Shown here piece by piece: positions 21,952 to 33,248 of a DNA stretch of 64,000 nucleotides (its first letter is position 1; every line of letters begins with the position of its first letter). Source of the stretch: Tilletiopsis washingtonensis (lineage: Eukaryota; Basidiomycota; Exobasidiomycetes; Entylomatales); assembly GCF_003144115.1 (NCBI RefSeq), contig NW_020312025.1:7461-71460 (forward strand). Direction: 5' to 3'. Both the position numbers and the translations under genes were made by a program. Under the pieces are notes generated by a model. That model made no database searches and was not told the DNA's origin. It worked only from the letters and a program-made list of their open reading frames with translations.

Positions 21952-23422
21952 GGCGGCAGGAGCGGCGGCAGTCGCGGCGGCGAGGCAGAGGTGCGGCGGC
22001 AGGCGAGGATGATACGGCAGGAAGAGCGAAGCCGCGCCGCTCGCCAGGCTGTCGGCCGCACGCTGTGCGGCGCTGCGCGGCGGCGCGCGTCAAGTGGAGT
22101 CGAGCGGGGATCGCTCAGCGTTCATCGTGTCCACCGCCTCCCGCGCGCGCCATACAAATGGCCAGTCGCAGTGAAGTGCGAGTGTGGGGGTGCCGTCTGC
22201 ATACCCAGAGCATCATCGATGGCCTTCCTGCCCTGCGACAGCAGCCGTTGCGGCATGGGATGCCCTTCGCTGGGGCAGGGTGGGAGCGTGGGAACCGGCT
22301 TGCTTCGGCCGGCCCCTCCGACGCTTGCTCCTGCTCTCAGGCGGTTGCCAGCTGCGGCTGAGTGCTGGAGCCGAGCGGCTGTGGCTTGCAAGCAGCTTTG
22401 TTGTGATGCTGCCGCCTGGGTCAAGAGAAGGAGGACTTCGGGCCAGCGGCACAGCGCGCTGCCGGTGCGGTGGGCGAGCGAGTGAGGGTCCCTGCGCCGA
22501 TGGCGAGGCTGCCGCGCCAGCCACAAACACACGCGCGACGTCGAAGCGGAATTACCGCCCACTCCGCCGCCGCTCCATCAAGCGCAGCCGATCTCGCTGC
22601 GCTGCAGCGCAGAATCGATGTCCTGTCCATGCGTCCTCGCCCACGGACCACGGCATCTCGGCGTCGCGCTTGCCCAAAGTAGCGAGGGCCGAGACTACGC
22701 AGCGGCGCCGAGCGGGCAACGGGCAGCGGCGGTGCGTGTGGGCGCGGGCACGGCCAGATCGGGCAGGCGCTGCGACGTGGCGCAGCTACGAGGCGTCCGA
22801 GGCCTCGACCGGCAGCGGCAGAGGCAGCGTCGGCGTCTCGTGCTGCTGGCCGGCTGTGCACGTTGCATGGGTCCGGGCGGGATGCGCGGAGGGGCGCTCC
22901 CGAGCGGCGAGGGCAGGCGAGATGAGGGGTGACGCCCTGCTCGGCGATCACCAGGCAGCAGACTCATCTCGCTGCGCTTGATGATTTGCATGACTTGAGC
23001 GCCGCCCCTCTCGCTGCGCGGCTGTGCTGCTGCTGCGCCATACGTCCCGAGCTCAGCAGTGCTGAACGCTGCCACTCATGCGGCTCCAAGAGGCAGCCAC
23101 CTCGAAGCAGCGTGATCTGCCCAGGGCAGACGCCGCGGTGCGCTCTGTGCCTCTGCGGGGCCAGCGGCGCGCGCCGCGGCGCGGGCGTTGCGGTGTGTGT
23201 TGCGCCGCTCGCGCGTGTGCCTTTCGCGCCCCTTTCGCACGTTTTGGCGCGCAGCAGGGCGCGCAGCGTCCCTCCGCACCACCACCATCGCCGCCCATTC
23301 CTACCCTGTCGCAGCCACACACACCCGCCGCACCCTCTCGTGCACCCTGCTCTGCGCCGCACAGTGCACCATGCCCGCTGCGGGCGTCTAGCTCTCTCTG
23401 TCGTTGCCACTCGTCCTCTCGC
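21952..23422. other. Divergent intergenic region, 1.5 kb
   Basis: This lies between GPATCH1 (leftward) and the serine-rich gene (rightward). The last 150 bp before 23423 is strongly C-rich (CCACC/CACC units), resembling the leaders of other genes in this window. No additional gene was supported. Confidence 0.4.
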
Positions 23423-25606
23423 ATGTCTGCGCCCTACTCGGTCACGGCCGCCGGCGCTGCGGACGCGGCCGCGCTGCTCGACGGCGCCGCAGACCCGTAC
23501 GCCACGCTGCGCTCGTCGCGCCTTGCTCGCCCGAAGTACCGCTGGTCCACCTGGACTGCCGACACGACGCTCCTGTCGGTGGAGGATGAGGACACGGGCG
23601 CATGCCACGTCGCCGGCAAGGAGGCGCTCGCCGCCAAAGAGGCGCATGTCGCGCAGCTGTGGGACAGTGAGGCCGCGACGCAGCCCACACCCGCATCGCT
23701 GCACTGTCGCCGCTCTGCCAATGCCTCGTCTGGCGAGACCGAGGTCGACGGACCCTTCGACTCGTCCTCGTCCACCTCGGCCTCGCGCTCGTCCGCTGGC
23801 CTTTCCGACACGGAGGGGTCGTCGGCCGCACCCGCCGCGTCTCGACGCGCGGCCAGCAACGGCGCCCCTGACGCTTCTTCCAGCTCTCCGTGCGGCTCGC
23901 CGACGAGCGATGGCGCGTTTCCTGACCACCTACTCGATGCTGCGCTGGAGTCTACCAGCCTAGCTCTCGAGCAGGCTACCGCCTTGCTGCAGTCGACGAT
24001 CAGCGCACGCGCGGGCTTTGCGCGCATGCGTGCCGCCGAGGCCGCGCTCGACGAGTCGCTCGACGTGCGAGAGGTCCGTCTGCGGCAGCAGATCATTGCC
24101 AGTGATGAGGCCCGCGGCTGGGTGGCTCGTGCATGTGCGGACCTGGCCGCGTTGGGAGTCGAGCCTCGCCGTGCAGTGGCACCGCGTGCTTCGTCGTGGC
24201 GCATGCCGAGCACCGGCAGCGCTGTCGCGCCCGTGGCCTCGACGGGCCAGAGTGCCGGCGCCGGCTGGCTCGACCACAAGGACGAAGACGCGACAGTCGG
24301 CAAGTCTGCCGCCAAGAGGCTGGAGCGCGTCCTCTCTACTGCGACAGTGCCCACGACACGACCAGCAGAGGCCGGGGACGGCGCTGTCGTGCCTGCCGCC
24401 CCTTCGCATAGCAGGCAAGCGAGCGGCGCGAGAGACGCACTCGCGCTTCTTGCTGGTGCTTCGGCCGCCGCACGCAGTGCTGGCGGCGCCGCTATGGATC
24501 GCTCCTCATCCTCATCGTCGTCCTCCGGATCTGTTTCGCCAGCCGCCTCTGCAGCATGCTCTCCGGCGCGGCCCAGCGCGGCGCGCAAGCCGCGCTCGTC
24601 GCTCCGGCTGCCCCTGTCTGGCCTCGGTCTCGGAGCAAGCGTGAGCGGGCCCACGGTGCAGACTTCCTCCGCGTACTTGTCTGCCGCGGAGGCGGGGCCG
24701 CTCTCGGCTGCCTCGACTTCGTCGGAGATGAGCTTCGCCTCTGCACAATCGCACAGCATGGCGCAAGACAGACTGGGCTTCCCCTTTACCTCGCACACGT
24801 CCGCGGCCACCTCATCAGAGCACGAAGCGGGACCGTCGTCCGCGACGAGGCCACGTCCTAGCTCTCGAGCGAGCATCGCTTCACTGCAGAGCCTGGCGAG
24901 CATCGACGAAGCTCACGCGGGCTACTTTGCTGCGGCCGCTCTTCCCCGGACTTGCTCCGATGCGACGGGCAGCGGCAGTCGCAACAGCAGCACGCGCCTT
25001 GTAGGAGAACGCGGCGGCTACCGCTCCGTCAGCGCCTCTAGCTCGACGACACTCTACGCCCCTCCGGCACGCGCCTTGTCTGCACTCAACGACAGAGCTG
25101 GTCTGCCATCTCGCGACCACGCAGAACAGAGCACTGCCTCGCTCCTCCTGACGCCTCCGTCGCAAAGCCTTGACGCCTTCGCGTCGCCCACGCCCAGCCT
25201 CGACGGGTCTCACAGTGGTCGAGCGCAGCTGTCTTCGGTACGCTCCCCGAGCCTGGCGCGGCCTCGGCGACCGGGGCATAGTGCGTCATCCTCGTTCTCA
25301 GACGCTCACGGCAGCGGCCGCTTCCGCTCGTCTAGCGCCGACGGCGCCTCGTCGTCCGAGGAGGAAGGCGCGGTGCGCAGGCGGCGCAAGAGAGAGAGCA
25401 GCCATCGCGACCGCGGCGCACTCGCTGCGCTGCGCCGCCTGAACTCGGTGCCGGGCGAGGAGGGCGACACCTCTACGGCCAGCGCCGCCTCTGCTGCCGC
25501 ACAGACGCCAGTGCCGGCTGCTGCAGGCAATGGCTGGGGCGGTACGCTCGCCTCTTGGCTCGGAGCAAGCTCGCGCGCAGGCGCAGGCGACGAAGACGTG
25601 GTGTGA
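23423..25606 (+). CDS. Serine/alanine-rich protein of unknown function with one helical segment
   Basis: A single exon of 727 residues. I do not recognise the family. ATG 23423 follows a C-rich leader; the frame is also open upstream, but the ordered sequence begins here. Residues 1-85 look partly ordered (PYATLRSSRLARPKYRWSTW, then TTLLSVEDED). Residues 86-165 are Ser-rich. Residues about 168-244 are a continuous amphipathic helix, probably coiled coil (LESTSLALEQATALLQ and RLRQQIIASDEARGW). The remaining 480 residues are Ser/Ala/Gly/Pro-rich, with many SS and SP pairs and a basic patch RRRRKRESSHRDRG before a C-terminal WGGTLASWLG motif. There is no signal peptide or membrane segment. Composition suggests a phosphoprotein scaffold. 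It converges on CHC1 with a 243-bp gap. Confidence 0.75.
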   Translation: MSAPYSVTAAGAADAAALLDGAADPYATLRSSRLARPKYRWSTWTADTTLLSVEDEDTGACHVAGKEALAAKEAHVAQLWDSEAATQPTPASLHCRRSANASSGETEVDGPFDSSSSTSASRSSAGLSDTEGSSAAPAASRRAASNGAPDASSSSPCGSPTSDGAFPDHLLDAALESTSLALEQATALLQSTISARAGFARMRAAEAALDESLDVREVRLRQQIIASDEARGWVARACADLAALGVEPRRAVAPRASSWRMPSTGSAVAPVASTGQSAGAGWLDHKDEDATVGKSAAKRLERVLSTATVPTTRPAEAGDGAVVPAAPSHSRQASGARDALALLAGASAAARSAGGAAMDRSSSSSSSSGSVSPAASAACSPARPSAARKPRSSLRLPLSGLGLGASVSGPTVQTSSAYLSAAEAGPLSAASTSSEMSFASAQSHSMAQDRLGFPFTSHTSAATSSEHEAGPSSATRPRPSSRASIASLQSLASIDEAHAGYFAAAALPRTCSDATGSGSRNSSTRLVGERGGYRSVSASSSTTLYAPPARALSALNDRAGLPSRDHAEQSTASLLLTPPSQSLDAFASPTPSLDGSHSGRAQLSSVRSPSLARPRRPGHSASSSFSDAHGSGRFRSSSADGASSSEEEGAVRRRRKRESSHRDRGALAALRRLNSVPGEEGDTSTASAASAAAQTPVPAAAGNGWGGTLASWLGASSRAGAGDEDVV

Positions 25607-25849
25607 GGCCACGCTTTGCGCCTTGCCGATCCCCTACTACCCCATCGAGCCAGCTGCGCGGCACTCTGCCCGCGCCTGCTCTACCTTCCTTCATACCCTC
25701 CTCAAACCATATTGTGGCTCTGCGCACCGCCACGAAGACTGAGCATCGCGACGCGAAACAGGACAGAGCAGAACGTGATAATTGTGCACAGGGGATCAGG
25801 AAGCGGGGATAGGGGTCGGCGTGGGGGGAGGAGGGTCGGCTTCTCGGGA

Positions 25850-28800
25850 TCAGTACATGCCGCCGACGGGTGCGTTCATGTACATGCCCGTCGGCTGCGC
25901 TCCGAGGGGCCCGTTGAGCCTGTGAAGGGACAGAGGTGAGAAGGGTATGCGCGACGCTTGCTTCGCCCGGCACTCACCCCGTGGCTTGCGGACCGCCAAT
26001 CATGAGCTGGCCGCCCATGCCGGGACCAAGGATCGGCGCGTTGTCCTCGGCCTGCTCCTTTTCTGAGTCCTTCTTGGAGCGCTCGCGCACCTCCTTCTCG
26101 AGCGCCTTGAAGCGCGTGTCGCGATCGCGCATGCGCTGCAGGCGATACGGCATCAAGTAGTCGTTCTGCAGGCGAAAGACGTCAGCGTTGCGCGGTCGGC
26201 GCTTCTGCACGCGACTCACCAGAGCGTGCCGCCAGGACAGCTCCTCGGCAACGTCCTCGCGAATGAGCTGGGCTCGAAGTGTCAGCACCTACGTCCTTTC
26301 GACAGCTGCACGACGCCGACTCACGTCGTAGCACGCGAACAGCACCGCCGAGACGGCCTCCTTCATGCCGATGTCGACGAAGTAGCTGAGCAGGCCCTCG
26401 GCCACCTCCGTCTCGCCCGACACGGCCGCGGTCTCGATGGCGTCGCGCCAGAGCTTGTCGTTCTTGCTCAGGTCGATCTGCGGTGCGGGCGTGAGCAAGA
26501 GACGTGCTGCCAAGGGGCCGGAGCCTACGCACAGACTCCGTCCAGCGCGAGCGGGTCTTGTAAAGGTGGGCCGCCAGCCGTCTGAACTCGAGCAGCTCGT
26601 GGCGCTCCAGACGCTGGGCCAGCGAGATCGCGTCGAAGTTGTCGTAGCCGTCGATCGAGGCACGGAGCGTCTCGAAGTCCTCCTCCTCGATGAGCAGGTC
26701 CGCGAGAGCGTCATTGACCTGTGTGGCAGGGTGGTGAGCTTCCAGAATGGGCGACGCTGACTGTCGCCGGTGCTCACCTGCTCGATGTTGTGGTGCTGCA
26801 CCGAGATGAGGTAGCCGCGGATCAGGGGCAGGTTGTCGTTGTCCTTGCGCGCAAACAGGCGCACGACGCGCGCGTGGTCGATGCGCGCGGCGAGCACAGT
26901 GAGCAGGTCCGTGAGCAGCAGCGGGTGCTGCTCAAGGTAGAAGGACAGCGCGCGGTAGTAGATCTCGATGTTGGCCACCTGCGCGAGGGACAATTGAGCA
27001 AGAGCAGGTCAGCGTCAGCACACAGCCACTCACCTTCGGCAAGATCGTCTTGAACAGATCATGCTCCCACGCGACGCCGCCGTGCTCCATGATGATGAGC
27101 GCGGCGTTGTCCGGCTCGTCGTACTTGAGGTGCAGGAACACAAGCTCGCTCCAGAGGTGGCACGCGTCGGCCGTCTTGATGAGCATCGGCAGGTTGCTGC
27201 GGCTCCAGTACAGCTTGAGGTGCTCCATGAGGCGCTCGGGCTTGTACTTGGCCAGCGCAATGCCCGCCTGGGTGAACACGCCCATGTGTGCGCGCTCCAG
27301 GCCGAGCGCCGCGTCGAGCAGCGTCATGAGCTCCTCGAAGAAGCCCTGCGCCTCGTACGCGCGGATCAGCGACGGCAGCTCCTCGGCGTGCGGGATCACG
27401 GCGAGGCCGGCAATCTGCGCCAGCTTGAACTCGCGCTTCGTCAGGCACGCGGCGTGCACCTGCTTCCAGACGCTCGTGTTGCCCGCCTTGCGCGCCGCAT
27501 CGACGGCCGACTGGTAGTCGCCGAGGTAGACGAGCGTCGTGGCCAGGCGCGCGTAGTTCGACACGCTGCTGAAGAGCAGCTTGGCCGCCTCGTACAGCTC
27601 GTCGTTGAAGCACTTCTCGCCGACGTTCATGATGTCGGCGACGTTGGTCATGCCGAGGAACTCCTCCATGTCCGACAGGCGGTTCGCCTTGGCGAGGCAG
27701 TACGCGTACTCGGTGTCGATCTGCGGCTCGCGCGCCTTCTTGCGCGCCATTTGCAGGAAGCGGATCAGCTCCTCCTCGCGCCCGGCGTGCTCGGCAATCT
27801 CGATGACCTCGGCGTAGTTGCTCGGGTCCTCGGCCTTGACGTACGAGTCGATGGCGTCCTTGACGCGCAGGCCGTCGAGCTGCGCCTTGCCGAGGCGGCT
27901 CCACAGCTCGGGCTTGTTGAGCTTGTTGGCGTACTGCGTGCCGCGGTCGATCGAGACGATGTGCTCGACGAGCACGTTCATCGCGTCCGTGTGCTGCTCG
28001 GCCTTGCTGAAGATGCGGAAGGCCTCCTCGTACAGGCCGTGGTCGATGGAGATCTTGGCAATCTCGCCGACGTCGTAGCCGGCCAGGCGGTCGATGTAGT
28101 TCATCACCTTGCCCTTGTCCGTGCGCACGGCGGTGAGCATGAGCAGGTTCTGCAGGCTGCGGTTGTCGCTGAAGCTCGACGGCTCGAGGATGATCTTCTC
28201 GAGCAGCTCGATGAGCTCGTGCGGCAGGTCGGCGGCCATGAGCGCCTTGACGGTGACGGAGACGTCGTCCGGGTTCGTCGACTCGGGCACGGCCGTCGAC
28301 GTGACCTGGTCGATGAGCTGGCGGCGGTTGACATTGTCGGGGCGCAGCACCGTGGCCCAGAGGTCGAGCTGGCGGCGCATGACGAGGTAGCGCGCCTGGT
28401 GCTTGAACATGGTGTTGTCCGTCGTGATGGCGATGAGCTCCTCGTCGCAGAAGCCCTTGGCGTAGGCAATGTACGCCAGGTACGGGTCGCGCTTCTCGCA
28501 GTACTTGCCCACGACGCGCGGGTCGTACGCGTTGTTCTCCTTGAGGAACTTCTCCGGGTTGTTGTTCGAGTCGATGTAGATCTTGGCGACGGCGTTGAAC
28601 AGCGGCTGATCCTGCGCGCCGGCGTCGATGCGCGACTGGATCCACGGCAGGATGAGCTTGAGGCGGTTGCGCTTCTCGACCTCCTCGACGAGCTCGTCGA
28701 CGGGGATGGGGCCCGTGACGGAGGCGAGCAGGTTCTTGATCACGCCCTCGTCGCAGTCGACGTCGAGCAGGCCGCCGATGACCTGCGGCGTGCGCGACGA

Positions 28801-31517
28801 GTTGACGCGCTGCACGTACACCTCGATGAAGTTGATGAGCATGTTCTGGTAGAGGTAGAGCACGAGGTCGTGCACAAAGTCGAAGCGGTCGCACACGATG
28901 ATCAGCGGCAGCTGGTCCGCCAGCTTGGCCTCCTTGAGGAAGTTCTTGACCTTCTCGGCGTTGTAGTAGTTGCTCTCGCGGCAGATGCGCTCCACCTCGC
29001 GGATCTGGCCCGTGCGCGTGGCGGCCTGGATGTACTTGAAGTGCACCTCGGCGTCCGTCGAGAGGTTGACGACGGAGCCGAGGAAGTAGTACAGGCCCTC
29101 GTAGCTCTTGAATGACTCGAACATCTCGATGAGCTTGACGGGGCCCAGCAGGTCCGCGTACTTGGTCGCAATCTGCACCACGACCGACAGGTTCTGGCGG
29201 ATGTTGACGCGCAGCATCTCCTTGAGCGCGTCGAGGCTCTGCTCGACGGTCAGGCGGCCAAAGTACTCGACGAGCCACTCGGCGTTGAGCAGGTTCGAGT
29301 GCACGACGACACGCTTGATGTCCGCGGCGTCCTCGTAGTGCTCGAGGGCGCGCTGCAGCAGGCCGGCCTTCTCGCAGAGGTTGGCGATGCGCGGGCGGTC
29401 GTAGTGCGTGAACATCTCGTTGCCGAGGATCGCATCGGCGACCTGCGGCGCGTTGACGAGGTTCATCTCGAGCAGGCGCGTCTGCAGGTGCGCCTGCTCC
29501 GGCTTGTTGTCCTTGAGCGCGTCGAGCAGGAAGCTCGTGGCCTGCTGGATCATGTTCTGCGACATGAAGATGTCCGTCACGCGCTCAATGTCGACGAGCG
29601 GGCCGGCCTCGTCGCCGACGAGGCTGCTGGCAAACTCGGCGCCCTGCTCGGGGCTGATGCGCACGATGTGCTGCAGCAGCGCCGCGTAGTCGGGCGAGTA
29701 GCCGACCTTCTTGGCATACAGCACGATCTTGTTGAACTGGCCCGTCTCGGCGAAGCAGGCGACGACCTTGTTCGGCACGTTGGCGCGCAGGTACACGCTC
29801 AGCGCCAGGTTCATGTCGTGCTGGCGCACAATGTCGCCGAGCTCCTCGCTGCACTCGATCTTGTTCTCCTTGAGCCACTTCTCGAGCAGGTGCTTGCGGC
29901 CCTGCACCAGCACCGGCTTGGCGAGCTCGAGCGACTCGTACTTGTTCAGCGAGCCCTTCTCGAGCAGAATGCCAAAGTACTGCAGGATGGGCGAGAGCGT
30001 GCCGGGCTGGTTCGGCACCTGCTTGAACTGCTCGATCGTCTGCGTCGTGCGCAGGATGCCGCGCGGCGAGTTGGCGGCAATCTTGGCCGCCTCGCCGAAC
30101 TGGCCCGTGCTGAAGAGCGAGTGGAACTGCTGCATGTAGAGGTCGTCGGCGCCCGGCAGGTTACCGCGTGACGCGAGCTTGAACGCCAGCTCCGTGTTGT
30201 TGAGCGTGCGCAGGATGTACGGGATGATCGTGTTCTCGTCGACGGACACGCTCAGCACCTGGCCCTTGCGGTTGATGCCGATGATGCCGCTCGTCGTCTC
30301 GTGCTCGGCGGTGACGAAGATCGTCTCGCCCGAGATGCGGTTCATGTAGATGCACGTGCCCGACTCGAGGTCGTACAGGTGGATGAAGCCGTACTTGGTG
30401 ACGAGGTAGACGATGCCGTAGCGCTTGCTGACCTGCATGGCCACGGGGAAGTCGTTGGTGGCCTCTGCGCGCGCATGTCTCAGCACTCTGCTCTCTGCGC
30501 ACAGCCAGCGACCACCGCGGCGCGCCATGTCCGCCGCCCGCTCCGACACTCACCCGGCGGGAAGAACACATCGACTGCCTTCTTCGTGAACGTCGGGTTG
30601 CCCTGCTGGTGGTCGATCTCGACCACGTGCAGCTTGGCACCCGTGCCCGTCCGCACGGCAAACGTGAACAGCTTGAACGGGCTCGGCGCCGAGTCGGTGC
30701 GCAGCTCGGCGAAGCTCGCGGCGTGGCCCTCGATGGGCTGCGACACGCCCCGGTCGCGGCTGTACAGCTGCATGCTGCCCTTGACGCGGAACGCGCCGGG
30801 CGCCGTGTTGCCGCTGATGCCGATCAGCACCACCCACTTCTCGTCGGGCGAGACGCGGTAGTTGATGATCTGCGCGCCGGCGAGCGACGCGTGCCGGTCG
30901 AAGATCTTGGCCGGCGCGGCGTCGCCCTCCATCGACCAGTGGTACACGGCGCCCTCGGTCACGACGCCGAGCGTCGTGTTGGAGATCCACTTCCAGAAGG
31001 TGACATCCTCGTGCACTGCAGCATGCCGCGTGAGCCAGGGATGCTGCGGCCGGACAGCGACGGCGACTTACTCAGGTGGCTCTTGACCTTGGCCTTGGCC
31101 TCGATGTTGAAAATCTGCAGCTGCCGCGCCGACTTGAGCGCGATGATCTTCTGCACCGGGTTCATGATGGCCGAGTCTGCCGTGATGGGCCGGCGCATGC
31201 TGTGGGGAGCGCGCTGGCGTCAGTGCAGCTCACATAGCCGTGCAGGGCAGCCGCGGTGCGTCGTGCCAGTCCTGTCGCGGCTGACACGCGCACCCCGGGC
31301 AGCGACACTCCACGCTTGGCCCATCCCCTACGACTCACAGATTCGAGCTGTCGTTGAGGTCGACGATGGCCACCGAGTTCTGGCCGTTGATGCTCTCGCG
31401 CACGCAGACGAACTGCTCCGACTCCATCGTCACATTGGCGAAGCTGATCGACTCGGCCTGGATGCCGAGCGCGGTGAGCTGCACATGCTCGGAGAAGTTG
31501 ATGGGCTTGTCACCCAT
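25850..31517 (-). CDS. CHC1: Clathrin heavy chain
   Basis: Ten exons: 31339-31517, 31072-31199, 30554-31015, 27034-30464, 26778-26978, 26533-26718, 26325-26477, 26220-26267, 25978-26165, 25850-25919; 1681 residues against about 1675 in animals. The N-terminal beta-propeller opens [19 protein letters not shown] and includes [13 protein letters not shown] and VTFWKWIS. The linker has [16 protein letters not shown], and the alpha-helical leg repeats fill the 3.4-kb exon (for example [32 protein letters not shown]). The trimerisation region has RWTES joined to [10 protein letters not shown], then [15 protein letters not shown]. The tail ends GGQLMIGGP...GGMY; QLMI resembles the QLMLT site used by Hsc70 for uncoating. 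Known role: forms triskelia coating endocytic and Golgi vesicles. Most introns are 54-59 bp; the first is 139 bp. The exon chain agrees with the family along its whole length. Confidence 0.97.
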
Positions 31518-32303
31518 CGTGGCGAGTGGTCGGGCCGCGTGCCGGGGAGGCCGGAGTGCAGGGAACGGGGCAGGACCGTGCGGCGACGGGACGGGGCAGC
31601 GCGCCGCCGGCGGGCAGGGGACGCGGGACGAGGCGCAGCAGCAGGCAGCGCAGATCGGCCAGCGAAGAGCTGCAGAGAGGGAATGGTTCGCGCAGGCCTG
31701 GCCGCGGTGGGCAGTGTGAGGCGGCGCGAGGGCGAGGCGGGGTGGATGCGTGTGGGAGAGGTGGTCAGGAAGCACGAAGGAAGCAGCGGCGCTGGCAGTC
31801 GACGGCGGCGCAGCGTGGCAGCGATGCAGGCTCCGTGCGCGCGCGCGCGCCGCGTGGCTGCGCTGGCGCAAGCACACACACGGCACGCCGCCGACACTGA
31901 CTGCTCCAGTGCCCGCGCCGCGCGCCCCTGGGCTGCCGCCGCCGCGCGGCGATGTGGCTGCTGGCCTCTCGCTCACCGCCGAGGCGACAGCAGCACGCGC
32001 GTCCGAGGCGGTGCGCTCGCAAAGGCTCGAACGGCGACGCACAGCACACAGCATTGTCGGCTTTGAGACTGCAATACCCTCCGAAAAGCGTCTGACGCAT
32101 GTCTGAGCGTACTCTCCCTGTCAGGTCTGCCGCTCCTGCTTCCTATGCTCAAGGACCGCGAGAGCTGTTCACGTCGGCACACACGCAAGAAGAAGATCAC
32201 AGCAAATGGTCATTGAATAAGGGCGGACTAAGTAAGAGTAGCAGACAGGATATCTCATGCGTCGGGAACTTGGTCTAGTGGAATATTCAACGAGCCACGA
32301 GGC
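31518..32303. other. Intergenic, 0.8 kb: CHC1 promoter side and 3' end of the His-rich gene
   Basis: Upstream of CHC1 (leftward) this contains an alternating purine-pyrimidine run TGCGCGCGCGCGCGC at 31836-31850. The last 200 bp (about 32100-32303) is notably AT-richer than its surroundings, as expected for the 3' UTR of the minus-strand gene to the right. No coding sequence was supported. Confidence 0.45.
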
Positions 32304-33248
32304 TTAGGCGACGGCCTGCGGCGTCGGCGGGCCGCTGGCGAGGCCGAGCTCCTTGGCCAGGCGCTCGGCCGTGCCGTCGACGGTGCGGTCGCACTTGGCG
32401 CCGCCGTGCAGCAGGCCGGCCGACGAGATGTCCTTCGTCTTGGCGCCGAGCACGCCGCCGGACGACAGGTAGTCGCTGCGAGACTGGGTGGGGAGGACGA
32501 GCGCCTCGTGGACCACGGGCGCCGTGTGGCGCACCTCCTCGGTGGGGACAACGACACGCGTGCGGCTGTGCGAGTGCTCGTGCTCGTCGACCAGCGGCAC
32601 AACAACGTTCGTGACGTGGTGGTGCACCGTGTGGTTCGTCTTGACGCCCTTGTCCACGATCTCCTTCGTGCGGGCGCCGTCGATGATGGCGCCATCGCGG
32701 TGGCCGTGCGTGTTGGCGACCTTGGCGAGCAGCGCGGCGTCCTCGGCCGTCGAAGCGTGCTTCTCGTTGATCTTCGTCGTGGGCAGCACGCGCTCGTGCT
32801 GCGTCTCAGCGTGGTGCTTCTCGTCGCGGATGGGCTGGTGGTGCACCTGCACATGGTGAGTGTGCGTCTCGACGTTGCGCTGGCGCTCGACCTCCTCGAT
32901 CTCGTGGTGGTGCTTGTGCGTCTGGACCTGCTCGCCGAGGTGCTTGACGCTCTGGTGCACCTGCCCGTTGCTCAGGTCCGGCTCGGGCACACCGTGGCCC
33001 TTGCTGTGCTTCATCTTGCCCTCGACGTCCTGCACAACCTCCGAGCGGCCCGTGCCGGTCTGGATGCCGTACGTCTCGGCCTTGGAGGCAGCGACGGGGA
33101 AGCGCGGCGTCTCGGTCGTGTTCTTCGTGGGGGCGGCCTCGTGCGAGTCGACGGAGGTGGTGGGCGACGTGTGTGCGACGTCCGAGGCCGACGTGTCCGA
33201 CGAGGTCGAGTGGCGCTTGCCGCTGAGGACCTTCTTGATGCCGTTCAT
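32304..33248 (-). CDS. Histidine-rich, intrinsically disordered protein (basidiomycete 'allergen'-like)
   Basis: A single exon of 314 residues from ATG 33248. It starts MNGIKKVLSGKRHSTSS and is hydrophilic throughout, with no signal peptide or membrane span. The middle is rich in His, Glu, Gln and Thr (HKHHHEIEEVERQRN, THTHHVQVHHQPIRDEKHH, VHHHVTNVVVP, HEHSHSRTRVVVPTEEVRH). The C-terminus has repeated short turns (GGVLGAKTKDISSAGLL). This pattern resembles His-rich basidiomycete proteins often labelled 'allergen' and LEA-like stress proteins, an inference from composition and motif style, not a proven family match. Clustered His could bind metal. Codon use is strongly biased to C/G-ending codons, suggesting good expression. 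A TATA-like site lies about 120 bp upstream of the start. Confidence 0.75.
   Translation of the reverse strand: MNGIKKVLSGKRHSTSSDTSASDVAHTSPTTSVDSHEAAPTKNTTETPRFPVAASKAETYGIQTGTGRSEVVQDVEGKMKHSKGHGVPEPDLSNGQVHQSVKHLGEQVQTHKHHHEIEEVERQRNVETHTHHVQVHHQPIRDEKHHAETQHERVLPTTKINEKHASTAEDAALLAKVANTHGHRDGAIIDGARTKEIVDKGVKTNHTVHHHVTNVVVPLVDEHEHSHSRTRVVVPTEEVRHTAPVVHEALVLPTQSRSDYLSSGGVLGAKTKDISSAGLLHGGAKCDRTVDGTAERLAKELGLASGPPTPQAVA

Noticed and set aside
27061-29115. A 684-codon open frame on the + strand opposite clathrin heavy chain
   Set aside because: Same cause: antisense of a strongly codon-biased conserved exon; the product is repetitive Leu/Val/Asp/Glu with no domain.
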